Shown here piece after piece: positions 9,645 through 18,000 of a stretch of 64,000 nucleotides of DNA (within the stretch, counting starts at the first letter, position 1; every line of letters begins with the position of its first letter). Made by a program: the position numbers and the translations under genes. The stretch is from the NCBI GenBank assembly GCA_965226185.1, contig CBDDCT010000007.1, positions 310,001-374,000 on the forward strand, given 5' to 3'. The DNA is from CBDCYS01 sp965226185 (lineage in GTDB: Bacteria > Acidobacteriota > Terriglobia > Bryobacterales > UBA6623). The notes below the pieces were generated by a model. It had not been told where the DNA came from. It worked only from the letters and a program-made list of their open reading frames with translations, and did no database searches.

Positions 9645-10043
9645 TCATGTGGGAGGAGCTCGGGGGATTCGCGATGACGTGAACGGGGGATCGTGGATTC
9701 TCGGCTCTTGCCGTGGGCTTGCGAGAACAACAACGACAGCGGAAACCGAAGAACCTAGCGTCCCCGCGGCGCACTCTGCAGGAGGCGCCTGCGGTTGCTC
9801 CGACTGCAGCCAAGAAATCTCAACGAGGTCTTCGTCGCCGCCAACGGGGGCGGCTTGCGGCCCGCCATGCTCGCCGGATGGCAGTGCATGGGAGTCAAGG
9901 TGAACGTGTGCCGCGAACCCTTGCGCATGCTCTGCCTCGACGTGCTCCTTCGCGTGCTCGTCCAAGTGGAAATGGACAACCGGCCCCTGCTGAAAAGCAA
10001 TCAGCAAGACCGGGCAAAGAACCGTCGCAAGCTGCTTATGCAC
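9645..10043 (-). CDS. Small exported His-rich protein heading the metal-efflux operon
   Basis: 132 residues from GTG 10043. A hydrophobic signal-like N-terminus (LATVLCPVLLIAFQQG) is followed by a His/Glu cluster (HFHLDEHAKEHVEAEHAQ, then HVHLDSH) and a proline-rich tail with IHDPPF and RAPP. No catalytic domain is recognisable. His-rich exported proteins at the head of CzcCBA-type operons usually bind or buffer metal in the periplasm, so this is the inferred role. It ends 59 bases before the TolC gene in the same direction. The upstream DNA is unusually A+T-rich (10044-10062), a possible operator for a metal sensor. Real-gene call rests on composition and position. Confidence 0.65.
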   Translation of the reverse strand: MHKQLATVLCPVLLIAFQQGPVVHFHLDEHAKEHVEAEHAQGFAAHVHLDSHALPSGEHGGPQAAPVGGDEDLVEISWLQSEQPQAPPAECAAGTLGSSVSAVVVVLASPRQEPRIHDPPFTSSRIPRAPPT

Positions 10044-10082
10044 CTATATCTATATTAACCTGCTTTGCTAACGTCCGAAATG

Positions 10083-10118
10083 CCGTAGCGAAGGGCTCGA
10101 AGAGACCTGCGGCCTTTT
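10083..10118. repeat. Intergenic hairpin repeat, GTAGCG...GGGCTCG family
   Basis: Core CGTAGCGAAGGGCTCGAAGAG followed by CCTGCGGC and a T-run. The same core recurs at 22036-22069 and, as a perfect large inverted repeat, at 51987-52100. Behaves like a REP-type palindromic repeat; the following T-run could give terminator activity. Confidence 0.6.
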
Positions 10119-10275
10119 CTTCGTCAATCTGGCCTGCTGCCGGGCAACGCCGCTGCACCACCGCGAGCCCGCCCGTGGCATAATCTTGGTTCGGCCATGG
10201 GGCGCGGTTCCGAGAGCTTCGCCGGTTTCGGACATTCCCGCGGCCCAAACAAACGAAACCAGGAGGCAGATTCCC

Positions 10276-11115
10276 ATGCGGTTTGGCGTCAACACAATGA
10301 TTTGGTCGGGGGCGTTTGATTCCTCTATCCCTCTGGAGGCGATCAAGAACGCCGGCATCGACGGCATCGAGATTCCGGTCTTCGATCCCGCGGACCTCGA
10401 TACGGTTGCCTTGAAGTCGGCGCTGGCCAGGCATGAGCTGGCCTGCGCGTTTTGCTCCGTCAACCCGCCGGGGAAGAATCCGATTAGCGATGACGCCGCT
10501 GTTCGCTCCAGCACCCTCGAGCATTGGAAAACACTTATCCGCACCGCCGCGGATGTCGGCGCCGGGATGATCGCGGGGCCGACCTATTCTCCCGTTGGAC
10601 ACTTGCCCGGCCGGCGGCGCACCGGCGACGAGTGGAAATGGGGTGTCGAGTTCCACCAGCGGATCGCCACGACACTGGAAGAAGCCGGTGTCCAGCTTGC
10701 CGTCGAGCCACTGAACCGCTTTGAAACCTACTTTCTCAACACCGCCGCCGACACAGTGCGTTTTGTCGAAGAAGTCGGCCATCCCAACGTCGGCATTCTC
10801 TTCGACACCTTCCACTCGAACATTGAGGAGAAGAACGTTCCCGATGCCTACCGCCTTTGCGGCAAGCATCTCAAGCACGTGCACGCCTGTGAGAACGATC
10901 GCGGTATTCCTGGAAGCGGGCACACCGACTGGGCCGGTGTCTTTCGCGCTCTCAAGGAAATTGGTTACGACGACTGGATGACGATCGAGTCGTTCAACTC
11001 GACCATTGCCGAGTTGTCGGCGGCCACCGCGATTTGGCGCGATCTCGCCCCCACCACGGACGACATCGCCTTCGAGGGAACCAAGTTCCTCAAGCAGCAC
11101 TGGGCGGCTGTTTAG
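10276..11115 (+). CDS. Sugar isomerase/epimerase-like TIM barrel (tagatose/psicose 3-epimerase type)
   Basis: 279 residues. ATG 10276 has a perfect AGGAGG 9 nt upstream. The family pattern of metal-dependent keto-sugar 3-epimerases is present: EPLNRFETYFLNT (first metal Glu), LFDTFHSNIEE (Asp and His), HVHACENDRGIPGSGHTDW (His and the substrate loop) and MTIESFN (last Glu). The chain length matches D-tagatose/D-psicose 3-epimerase relatives. It probably converts keto-sugars or inososes in the cytosol; substrate is not determinable. An upstream CATAAT near the gene may be its -10 box. Convergent with nothing; followed closely by the methyltransferase gene. Confidence 0.88.
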   Translation: MRFGVNTMIWSGAFDSSIPLEAIKNAGIDGIEIPVFDPADLDTVALKSALARHELACAFCSVNPPGKNPISDDAAVRSSTLEHWKTLIRTAADVGAGMIAGPTYSPVGHLPGRRRTGDEWKWGVEFHQRIATTLEEAGVQLAVEPLNRFETYFLNTAADTVRFVEEVGHPNVGILFDTFHSNIEEKNVPDAYRLCGKHLKHVHACENDRGIPGSGHTDWAGVFRALKEIGYDDWMTIESFNSTIAELSAATAIWRDLAPTTDDIAFEGTKFLKQHWAAV

Positions 11116-11218
11116 CCCGGCCCCAGGTCTCTTCGAACCGTGCTCTACGGATACCGATTCCGAACGGGCCCGGCCCCATCAGATATCGACCTCGGGCGCC
11201 GCCCGGTATCCTGAAACG

Positions 11219-12445
11219 GTGGGCCCCGCGATTGAAATCGAAAAGCTTGTTTATGGCGGCCAAGGCCTTGGGCGGCTTGACGGCCACGTCGCGCTTGTTC
11301 CGTTTGTGCTTCCCGGCGAGCGGGTGGAAATCGAGCCGTTTCACCAAACTCCAAAGCTGATCCGCGCCCGCGTGGCGGAGTGGCAACAGCGCTCCCCCGA
11401 GCGGATCGGCCCCGCCTGCCCGTTGTTTGAGCGCTGCGGCGGATGCCACTACCAGCACATTTCTTCCGATAAACAGGTTGAGTACAAGGTCCAGATTCTT
11501 CGGGAGACTCTTTCGCGCGTCGGCAAGATCGACTGGGAAGGCCCGATCGAAACCGTTTCCGCCGACCCGTGGGGTTACCGCAACCGGACGCAACTCCACA
11601 TTCGGAGGCGCGGGCGCGGGCGCGAGAAGAAACTCGCCGTCGGCTTTCTCGAAGCCGGTTCGCACTTGCTGATTGAAGCGAACACTTGTCCGATCAACTC
11701 CCCGGCACTCAACCGGGCTCATGCCGGCCTGCTAGAGATGGTCCGCGACCGCCGGTTTCCGTCGTTCGTGCGAGAGGTTGAGTTCTTCACGAACGAAACG
11801 GATGTGCAGGTGAGGGTGTCCGGCGGCGGCCGCCCGATTCCCAAGGCGCTGTTCGACTTGTGCGGTGAGAGGATCGATGGATTTGCTCCAGACGGAACGA
11901 TTGATTATTCGTGCGGAGGCTATGATTTCCAAGTTGCCGGGGGTTCGTTCTTCCAGGTCAATCGCTTCTTGGTGGACAAACTGTTGGAGTTGGGCGTTGG
12001 TGATGCGCCGGGCCGAGCCGCGCTGGATCTGTATGCGGGAGTCGGGCTTTTCAGCCTTCCGCTCGGCGAGCGATTCGACGAAGTGATCGCCGCCGACTCC
12101 AGCGCCAAGGCAATTCGCTCGCTGCAGTTCAACGCCGAGCGGGCGGGCCGCCGGGTCCGTGTTGTTCACGCTAATGTCGAAGAGTTTTTGCCAAGCGTGA
12201 CCGAGCCAGTCGATTTCGTCATCGCCGATCCACCGCGTTCGGGGCTCGGGCCGCGCGTGACGGCGGAGCTGGCACGGATCAAGCCTTCAAGTCTCGTCAT
12301 CGTCTCGTGCGACCCAGCCACGCTTGCGCGGGATCTTCGCGCTTTGAGGGCTACATGCCTGGAGATCGAATCGATGACGTTAGTCGACCTTTTCCCGCAA
12401 ACATTTCATATGGAAATCGTGGCGCGGCTGCGGGCGAATGCGTGA
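11219..12445 (+). CDS. rlmD: RNA m5U methyltransferase, RumA/TrmA family with 4Fe-4S site
   Basis: About 408 residues from GTG 11219. Cys67, Cys73 and Cys76 (CPLFERCGGC) plus a later Cys (NTCPINS) give the four ligands of the 4Fe-4S cluster of RlmD/RlmCD-type enzymes. The SAM-binding motif is LDLYAGVGLFSLPL, followed by ADPPRSGLG and the catalytic-Cys loop VSCDPATLARDL. It should methylate uridine in 23S rRNA; RlmD versus RlmC-like specificity is not certain. The start is ambiguous because the frame is open upstream into the previous gene and no strong RBS is visible; GTG 11219 begins just before the TRAM-like N-terminal domain. Confidence 0.88.
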   Translation: MGPAIEIEKLVYGGQGLGRLDGHVALVPFVLPGERVEIEPFHQTPKLIRARVAEWQQRSPERIGPACPLFERCGGCHYQHISSDKQVEYKVQILRETLSRVGKIDWEGPIETVSADPWGYRNRTQLHIRRRGRGREKKLAVGFLEAGSHLLIEANTCPINSPALNRAHAGLLEMVRDRRFPSFVREVEFFTNETDVQVRVSGGGRPIPKALFDLCGERIDGFAPDGTIDYSCGGYDFQVAGGSFFQVNRFLVDKLLELGVGDAPGRAALDLYAGVGLFSLPLGERFDEVIAADSSAKAIRSLQFNAERAGRRVRVVHANVEEFLPSVTEPVDFVIADPPRSGLGPRVTAELARIKPSSLVIVSCDPATLARDLRALRATCLEIESMTLVDLFPQTFHMEIVARLRANA

Positions 12446-12526
12446 TGATTGGCCGCGGCTATTTACGGCGGGGCAGCGGATGACCGCACTGATGAATAAG
12501 GATGCGGCTCGGAATAGCGGAGTGGT

Positions 12527-13567
12527 TCAGCGCACGCGAATCCGCGGTGAGGTTGCTGCTAGAACCCTGCCTACCCGGTTCGCGGGTGCTTGGGCGGATC
12601 GCAGCCGTTCCAGCAAACTCTCGGTATCCGCCGGGTCCACGGAAATCAGCAGTCCGCCCGACGTCTGGGGATCGTAGAGCAAGCCGGCGATTTCCGGCGG
12701 CACCGACTCTTCTATCTGAACCGCGCACTCGGCGAAGCTGCGGTTGTTCTTCTGTCCCCCAGGAAACGTCCCTTGCCGGGCGTATTCGAGGGCTCCAGGG
12801 ATGAATGCGAACTTCGTGTGGTCGAACTCGAGTCCGACGTCGCTGCCGGCGGCCATTTCGCGCGCATGCCCGAGCAGTCCGAACCCCGTGATGTCGGTCG
12901 CTGCGTGGACCTGGAAAAGTCCCATGGCCTCGCCCGCTGCCGCGTTCAGCGTCGTCATGGAATCGACCATGGCCTGGACGTGATCCTCGGAGGCCAGCCC
13001 GCGCTTGAGAGCGGTGGAGATGACCCCCGTCCCGAGCCGCTTCGTGAGCACCAGATCGTCGCCCGCTCGCGCGCCCGAGTTCGTTCGGATCTTGCCCGGG
13101 TCGATCATCCCGATTACGGCGTAGCCGAACTTGATCTCGTCGTCGGCAACGCTGTGTCCGCCGATGACGGCGCAGCCGGCTTCGCTCATTTTCACCAGCC
13201 CGCCGCGCATGATCTGCTCGAGAGTTTCGGGATCCCCTTTGGCCGGATAACAAGCAACCGCCAGGGCCGTGAGCGGCTTGCCTCCCATGGCATAGATGTC
13301 GCTGAGCGAATTGGCGGCGGTGACTTCTCCAAACGTCGCCGGGTCATCGACGATCGGGGTGAAGAAATCCACCGTTTGAACCAGGGCCGTGGTTTCGTTG
13401 AGCAGATACACTCCGGCGTCGTCGGATTTATCAAATCCTACAAGGACGTTCGGATTTACCTGCCGCGGCAAACTGCCGAGGACCCGGTCAAGAAGAGCCG
13501 GATTGAGCTTGCTCGCTCAACCAGCGGTCTTGACGGTCGTCGTCAGGCGGATTTTGTCTTGGGCCAT
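12527..13567 (-). CDS. selD: Selenophosphate synthetase with in-frame TGA (probable selenocysteine)
   Basis: Makes selenophosphate from selenide and ATP. Read from ATG 13567 the N-terminus is MAQDKIRLTTTVKTAG, then TGA (13517-13519), then ASKLNP. In SelD this spot holds the catalytic Cys or Sec of the G-[CU]-x-x-K motif, and Lys at residue 20 is the partner. Downstream the protein is a complete SelD: VGFDKSDDAGVYLL, TVDFFTPIVDDP, NSLSDIYAMGGKPL, GGHSVADDEIKFG, TDITGFGLLGH and YDPQTSGGLL. Total 346 residues with the TGA as Sec17. Reading only from after the TGA would delete the active site, so recoding is the economical explanation. No selA, selB or tRNA-Sec is in the window. Confidence 0.9.
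13482..13519 (-). promoter_or_regulatory. Candidate bacterial SECIS hairpin after the selD TGA
   Basis: Thirteen bases after the TGA, the mRNA can form a 6-bp stem, AUCCGG (13498-13503) with CCGGGU (13482-13487), capped by a 10-nt loop CUCUUCUUGA. Bacterial SECIS elements are small hairpins in the coding region just 3' of the UGA and are bound by SelB. Position fits; loop sequence is not a proven match, since these elements vary between phyla. Confidence 0.45.
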
Positions 13568-13704
13568 AGAGATCAATTATGCCATGTGGGAGCATTCGGG
13601 CACGGGAAAGGGATGAAGCCGTCGTGCGATAAGCCGGGATGCGAGATCACGTTATCGAGCTATAATGAATCGAACGTCATCGCTCATGAGTTGTTCTCCT
13701 TTTG

Positions 13705-13745
13705 GGCGGTTGCGTGACTCGTTGGGGTCACGCAACCGCCTTTTT
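13705..13745 (+). terminator. Strong rho-independent terminator
   Basis: A perfect 14-bp stem (GGCGGTTGCGTGAC with GTCACGCAACCGCC), 8-nt loop, then TTTTT. It reads on the plus strand although no plus-strand gene is visible between it and selD. A TATAAT at 13661-13666 lies about 40 bases upstream, so it could end a short plus-strand RNA. Confidence 0.8.
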
Positions 13746-13808
13746 GTTTCTCAAACGAGGAAGAGAACCCCAGCCCCCCGCGCGGCGGCCTTGAGCCACG
13801 TCTGGAAG

Positions 13809-15128
13809 TTACCGGGAACCCGTTCTTAAGTGCCTGTCAGCGAAGCGGAGATACTGTTCCCAGTCGTAATCGGTCACATCGTGCTTGCCGCTTCGGATGT
13901 GGTAGCCGATGGTTTTGCCGGCCGGCTGGTTGACGGCGGGCATTCGCTCGGCGCCCAGTCCGCCGGTTCCCAATAAGCGGTAGACCGGATCGGCGTGCTT
14001 GGCGGAGAGAAACTCGCCGCGGGGGTCGGCCCATTGATCGTCTTGAGCGCTGGCGACATAAACCGGACGAGGAGCAATGAGGGCGATCAGCATGTGCTGG
14101 TCGAGGGGAAGGGCGGCTTCATTTTCGTTGTATTTGGTGAAGTTGTCGCAGAACCAGTGCGGGAAGGAAGTGTTGATCCGTTGCACGGTTTCGCCGAAGT
14201 GGCGGCGGCTCAAAGCGGCGCCCCCGCAACCTGAATCGTTCGAGATGACCAGCGCGAAACGCGTATCCCGCGCGCCTGCCCACAGCGAAGCTTTCCCGAG
14301 CCGTGAATGGCCCAGCAGCGCCACGCGTTCGTGGTCGATCTCGTCGTCCGTCTCGAAATAATCCATTGCCCTGCCGAGCCCCCACGCCCAAGCGGCGATC
14401 GTGCCCCACTCGCCGGGACCGGGCTTGCTTTGCCCTTCTTTGTAGAAAAGCGGGTGGACGCCGTTCTTAAATCCGTCGTCGAAGTCCGGGTCAATGTCTC
14501 CGCAATAGATCGTCGCCAGGCCGTATCCATGGGCCAGGATCTTGTCCACGGGCCAGCGGCTGGCGGCGGCGCCACGCGAACTCTCGGTCGCACGGTGATT
14601 GACTACGCCGCTTTCGGGGCGGTCCCGCATCCATTGAGTGGAGAGCTTGACGCCCGGGTCGGGCTGAATCGAATGATTGCCGCCGAAATTGAGCCCGACG
14701 AAAATTGGCACGGGCCCCTCTTGCGAGCGGGGCAGATAGACCAGGATGTCCATCGACGGACCCTTCTTATCACTGCTGAAGTAGACCGTGATCTGTTTGC
14801 GAACGGCCTTTCCGTCGAGCGCTTTCTCGTCGCGGTCGAACTCTTTGAAACTCATGCCGGCGGGTTTGCCGGGACTGCGTCCGTAGACTTCGGTTGTGAA
14901 GAGTTCCAGGATTTCGGGCCGGCGGCGCTTGTTCCAGGTTTGGGCGTCTTTGACGGGTTCGCCGCTTGCCATGATGAGGGGGTCGGGCAGGGTGTATTGC
15001 GGGACTTTGGATTCGTCGTAGTTGAAGCCCTGCGGTTGGGCCGCGAGGGCGCCTGTAAAAAACAAGGCGCCCGTAAAGAATAAGGCGCCCGATACGGCGT
15101 GGGTCAAGCGTGTGAACGGTTTTCTCAC
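13809..15128 (-). CDS. CE15-like carbohydrate esterase (glucuronoyl esterase family)
   Basis: 439 residues with a signal peptide. The nucleophile elbow is LGHSRLGKA, resembling the G-C-S-R-x-G-K motif of CE15 but with His in place of Cys. Downstream NDSGCGGAALSRRHFGE is the second CE15 hallmark, and GKHDVTDYDW supplies the likely catalytic His. Members cleave ester links between lignin alcohols and glucuronic acid on xylan. The hydrophobic core of the signal peptide is made by a tandem 18-bp duplication (15048-15083) giving GALFFT twice. Full length for the family. Some relatives of this type are annotated acetylxylan esterases, so substrate is open. Confidence 0.82.
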   Translation of the reverse strand: MRKPFTRLTHAVSGALFFTGALFFTGALAAQPQGFNYDESKVPQYTLPDPLIMASGEPVKDAQTWNKRRRPEILELFTTEVYGRSPGKPAGMSFKEFDRDEKALDGKAVRKQITVYFSSDKKGPSMDILVYLPRSQEGPVPIFVGLNFGGNHSIQPDPGVKLSTQWMRDRPESGVVNHRATESSRGAAASRWPVDKILAHGYGLATIYCGDIDPDFDDGFKNGVHPLFYKEGQSKPGPGEWGTIAAWAWGLGRAMDYFETDDEIDHERVALLGHSRLGKASLWAGARDTRFALVISNDSGCGGAALSRRHFGETVQRINTSFPHWFCDNFTKYNENEAALPLDQHMLIALIAPRPVYVASAQDDQWADPRGEFLSAKHADPVYRLLGTGGLGAERMPAVNQPAGKTIGYHIRSGKHDVTDYDWEQYLRFADRHLRTGSR

Positions 15129-15667
15129 TACGGACTCCTTTTCTGGTTCGGGGCCGTGACCCGTCAGTACCTGCCTATTCAGATCCCGCGCAAAACGGCG
15201 GGCTCATCTCCAGACCTCCTGCCTCGGGGGCGTGACATTTCTTCGGTCTTCCGCGTCCTGAACTTCCCAGGAATTCCATCATACGGTATTGCTGCCGGGG
15301 CGCTACAGGGCTGGCGATGGTTCGGGGCAGACAAATAACTGCCATCACATGCCTTACCTATATTTTCGACTTGCGTGACCGAGAACGGACGACGTCACCA
15401 ACACGGTTGACGAGGAAGGGACGAAATCGTGTGTTTGAGATTGACGTTTTCCGGGCCGAAAAATAAGGCAAAATGGAGCGCGATGGAGTGCGGGTTTCCT
15501 GATCCGACTGCTGCTCGCGGGCAAGCTGTCGCTGAACAAGGACGATGAGGCCGGCTCATCCCAGGCCCGCCCGCCGCGTGTGATTACCCGGCGGGCTGAC
15601 CCCGTAGCCAACGCCGCCAGCGAACCCGCTTCGCTGTACGAAAGCGTACGGATGGTAGAATTGATAC
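15129..15667. other. Intergenic region without a recognisable gene
   Basis: Divergent spacer between the esterase gene and the next plus-strand frame. No conserved protein segment, RNA gene or clear repeat was found. Short frames here have the composition of noise. Confidence 0.5.
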
Positions 15668-16168
15668 GTGAAGTACATTCAGGCAGGGGAACGTGATTTG
15701 ATCGCTCTCGAGCCTGAGCACGAGATGATCCACAACTTGGCCACCCAAGCCGGGTTCGCGTGCAGCATCAACGAAGACAGTCGCGCCATCACGGTCGACG
15801 CCAAACCGCAGTCTTCGAAAGATCCTCTCGTCTTGTTCGATGCGAGCGACCCCGCAAACGTGGGTTGGTTCTCCCGCTGTCAGTTTTACGTCAACGGCCT
15901 TTCCGGGGCGGTGCTCCAGACCCCGCTCGTACTTGCGAATAGTCACGATGCCCAAGGGAAGCTGGAGCAAGCCGTCCGCATCTCGCTTTCAAAGGAGCTG
16001 CCCGCGTCCTTTCGGCTGCCCGGAAGCCAAGCGATCAATGAGCAGGTCGTCTACGCCCTGCTCTACAACATTCTGGTTGCACTCAAAGGCAGCGGCGTGG
16101 CGATTTGCGGCAAAGGCACGATAGTGCCCCTCGTTGGCCGGACGGAAAAGGTCGGCCCCACGAACTAG
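15668..16168 (+). CDS. Hypothetical protein
   Basis: 166 residues from GTG 15668. I do not recognise a family. The protein is soluble, with no signal or TM helix, and shows mixed alpha/beta character: an N-terminal acidic helix (EPEHEMIHNLATQAGF), a central segment with WFSRCQFYVNGLSGAVLQ, and a C-terminal hydrophobic helix (EQVVYALLYNILVALKG) followed by IVPLVGRTEKVG. Codon use looks coding, with G/C-rich third positions. The stop codon lies inside the left end of a palindromic repeat (16165-16366), so the natural C-terminus may have been altered by insertion of that repeat. Confidence 0.55.
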   Translation: MKYIQAGERDLIALEPEHEMIHNLATQAGFACSINEDSRAITVDAKPQSSKDPLVLFDASDPANVGWFSRCQFYVNGLSGAVLQTPLVLANSHDAQGKLEQAVRISLSKELPASFRLPGSQAINEQVVYALLYNILVALKGSGVAICGKGTIVPLVGRTEKVGPTN

Positions 16169-16366
16169 CCCGCATTTCTCGCCACCTGACGGCCGAAGCA
16201 CGCGATAGGCCCGCCACTACTTCGTTGCACTTGCTCGCCGTGCTCACCGTAGGGGTCGAGGTGACGTCGGCCCGGAGGCCGGCGCAGCCCGCCAGGAGGC
16301 GCGCGCCTCTTACTGACGGGCTTCTTACGCACTTCGCCTCGCCACCTGGTGGGAAGAGCGGGTTAG
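16165..16366. repeat. Palindromic interspersed repeat, family A, copy 1 (empty site)
   Basis: About 202 bp with imperfect terminal inverted repeats of about 50 bp: the left end CTAGCCCGCATTTCTCGCCA matches the reverse complement of the right end near 16340-16366. Closely related to the copy at 59518-61641, which carries a group II intron at the junction after TTTCTC. A MITE-like element without coding capacity. Confidence 0.75.
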
Positions 16367-16420
16367 GGAAAGATGCCGGGCAGACTGCGCTATAGTCCTC
16401 TGTATGCCGAGGCGAATTCG

Positions 16421-17854
16421 ATGAGCCACATATCACTCCCGCTGGTATGGCTGGTGGCCGTCTTGATGCTTCAGGGCGCTGGCGGAGCCAGGGCTGGCGA
16501 TTGGCCGCGGTTCCGCGGACCCAACGGACTGGGGGTCTCCGAAACCACGGGCCTGCCGCTGGAGTTCGGCCCCGGCCGGAATGTTGTTTGGAAAACGAAG
16601 CTTCCGGTGGGCAAGTCGTCTCCGGCGCTTACCGAAGACCGTATTTTTCTCACCGGGCACGAAAACGAGAAACTGCTGACGTTGTGCCTTGACCGTGCGA
16701 GCGGCCGGGTCTTGTGGCGGCGGGCAGCGGCAAGCCGCCGGCTGGAGAAAATGAACCGGCTCAACGACGAGGCCTCATCGAGTCCGGTCACCGACGGCGA
16801 AAACGTCTATGTCTTTTTCGGCGGCTACGGTCTGGTTTCCTATGGGCCGGACGGCGAGCAGCGCTGGACGCGACCGCTCGGGCCGTTCACGAACTTTCAC
16901 GGCATGGGGGCGTCACCCGTGCTGGCCGATGGCAAGGTCCTCATGGTTGTGGACCAGGACATCGAAGCTTACGTCATCGCGTTCAACAAGGACGACGGCA
17001 GCATCGCCTGGAAAAGGGAGCGGCCCGACATGGTTCACAGCTTTTCCACGCCGCTGGTCTACCGGCCCAAAGACGGCCCGGCGGAGCTGATCGTTCCGGG
17101 CTCCTACCAGATGGTGAGCTATTCCATCGACAACGGCGACGAGTTGTGGCGAGTGCGGGGCCTGACCTACCAGGTCAAATCGGTGCCTGTCATCGGCGGC
17201 GACACGCTCTACTTCAATGGCTGGGCGCCGGGCGGAATGCCGACTGCGCGGCTGGTGCTGCCTCCTTTTCAAGAAGCGATCGCGGATCACGACAAAGACA
17301 AAGACGGCCGGATTTCGAAAGCGGAAATCCCTCAAGCCTGGCTGCCCGGCAGTTGGGACATGCAGGACCTCGACAAAGACGGGATGTTCAACAAGCGCGA
17401 GTGGTTCTACTACAGCTCGCGGCGAACTTCAAGCAATTCCACCATGGCGGTTCGCCTCGGCGGGCGAGGTGACGTGACCGGCACGCACGTTCTTTGGAAG
17501 TACCAGAAGTCGCTCCCCGACGTGCCGTCGTTGCTGCTTTACAAGGACGTCCTGTTCGGAGTGAAAAAAGGCGGGATTGTCACGACGCTCGACCCCAAAA
17601 CCGGCAAAGTCCTCAAACAGGGACGGCTGCCCGACGCAGTGGACGACTACTATTCCTCACCCATCGGCGCGGACGGCAAGGTCTACATGGCGAGCCAGAA
17701 CGGCAAGGTCTCGGTGTTGAAAGCGGCGGGGGATTGGCCGGTGCTGGCGACGAATGATTTCGGCGAGGAAATTTACGCTACCCCGGCTGTCTCGGACGGG
17801 CGGATCTACCTGCGCACGATGGGCGCGCTGTATTGCTTTGCGAAAGCACGGTAA
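16421..17854 (+). CDS. Secreted PQQ-type beta-propeller protein with EF-hand insert
   Basis: 477 residues from ATG 16421 with a signal peptide (LVAVLMLQGAGGARAG). Begins DWPRFRGPNGLG, the usual opening of PQQ-like (BamB-related) propellers in Acidobacteria and Planctomycetes, and shows repeated blades such as VTDGENVYVFFGGYGL and ADGKVLMVVDQD. Between blades is an EF-hand pair: DKDKDGRISKAE and DLDKDGMFNKRE, predicted to bind calcium. No dehydrogenase active site is recognised, so a binding or scaffold role in the periplasm is likely. Strong paralog of the protein at 20527-21963, only 2.7 kb away, indicating local duplication. Confidence 0.88.
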   Translation: MSHISLPLVWLVAVLMLQGAGGARAGDWPRFRGPNGLGVSETTGLPLEFGPGRNVVWKTKLPVGKSSPALTEDRIFLTGHENEKLLTLCLDRASGRVLWRRAAASRRLEKMNRLNDEASSSPVTDGENVYVFFGGYGLVSYGPDGEQRWTRPLGPFTNFHGMGASPVLADGKVLMVVDQDIEAYVIAFNKDDGSIAWKRERPDMVHSFSTPLVYRPKDGPAELIVPGSYQMVSYSIDNGDELWRVRGLTYQVKSVPVIGGDTLYFNGWAPGGMPTARLVLPPFQEAIADHDKDKDGRISKAEIPQAWLPGSWDMQDLDKDGMFNKREWFYYSSRRTSSNSTMAVRLGGRGDVTGTHVLWKYQKSLPDVPSLLLYKDVLFGVKKGGIVTTLDPKTGKVLKQGRLPDAVDDYYSSPIGADGKVYMASQNGKVSVLKAAGDWPVLATNDFGEEIYATPAVSDGRIYLRTMGALYCFAKAR

Positions 17855-18000
17855 CGATCGGCAAAACAAACGGCGGGCTTTGGGTCCGGGATCTTGATCG
17901 CGTTGAGTCCCCCGCGAATCAAGGAATCGGCGTTCGCCGGCAGGTTTTCCGGGGCGACGAATCTCTTGTATGATAGCGGTCGGTACTGGAGAGTCTTAGC

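Noticed and set aside
13568..13704. Possible tRNA-Sec next to selD
   Set aside because: No TCA anticodon loop with the right arms and no acceptor pairing on either strand; only a weak T-arm-like text.
14307..15083. Open frame opposite the CE15 esterase
   Set aside because: Shadow frame without any conserved motif; the esterase strand carries the signal peptide and active-site text.
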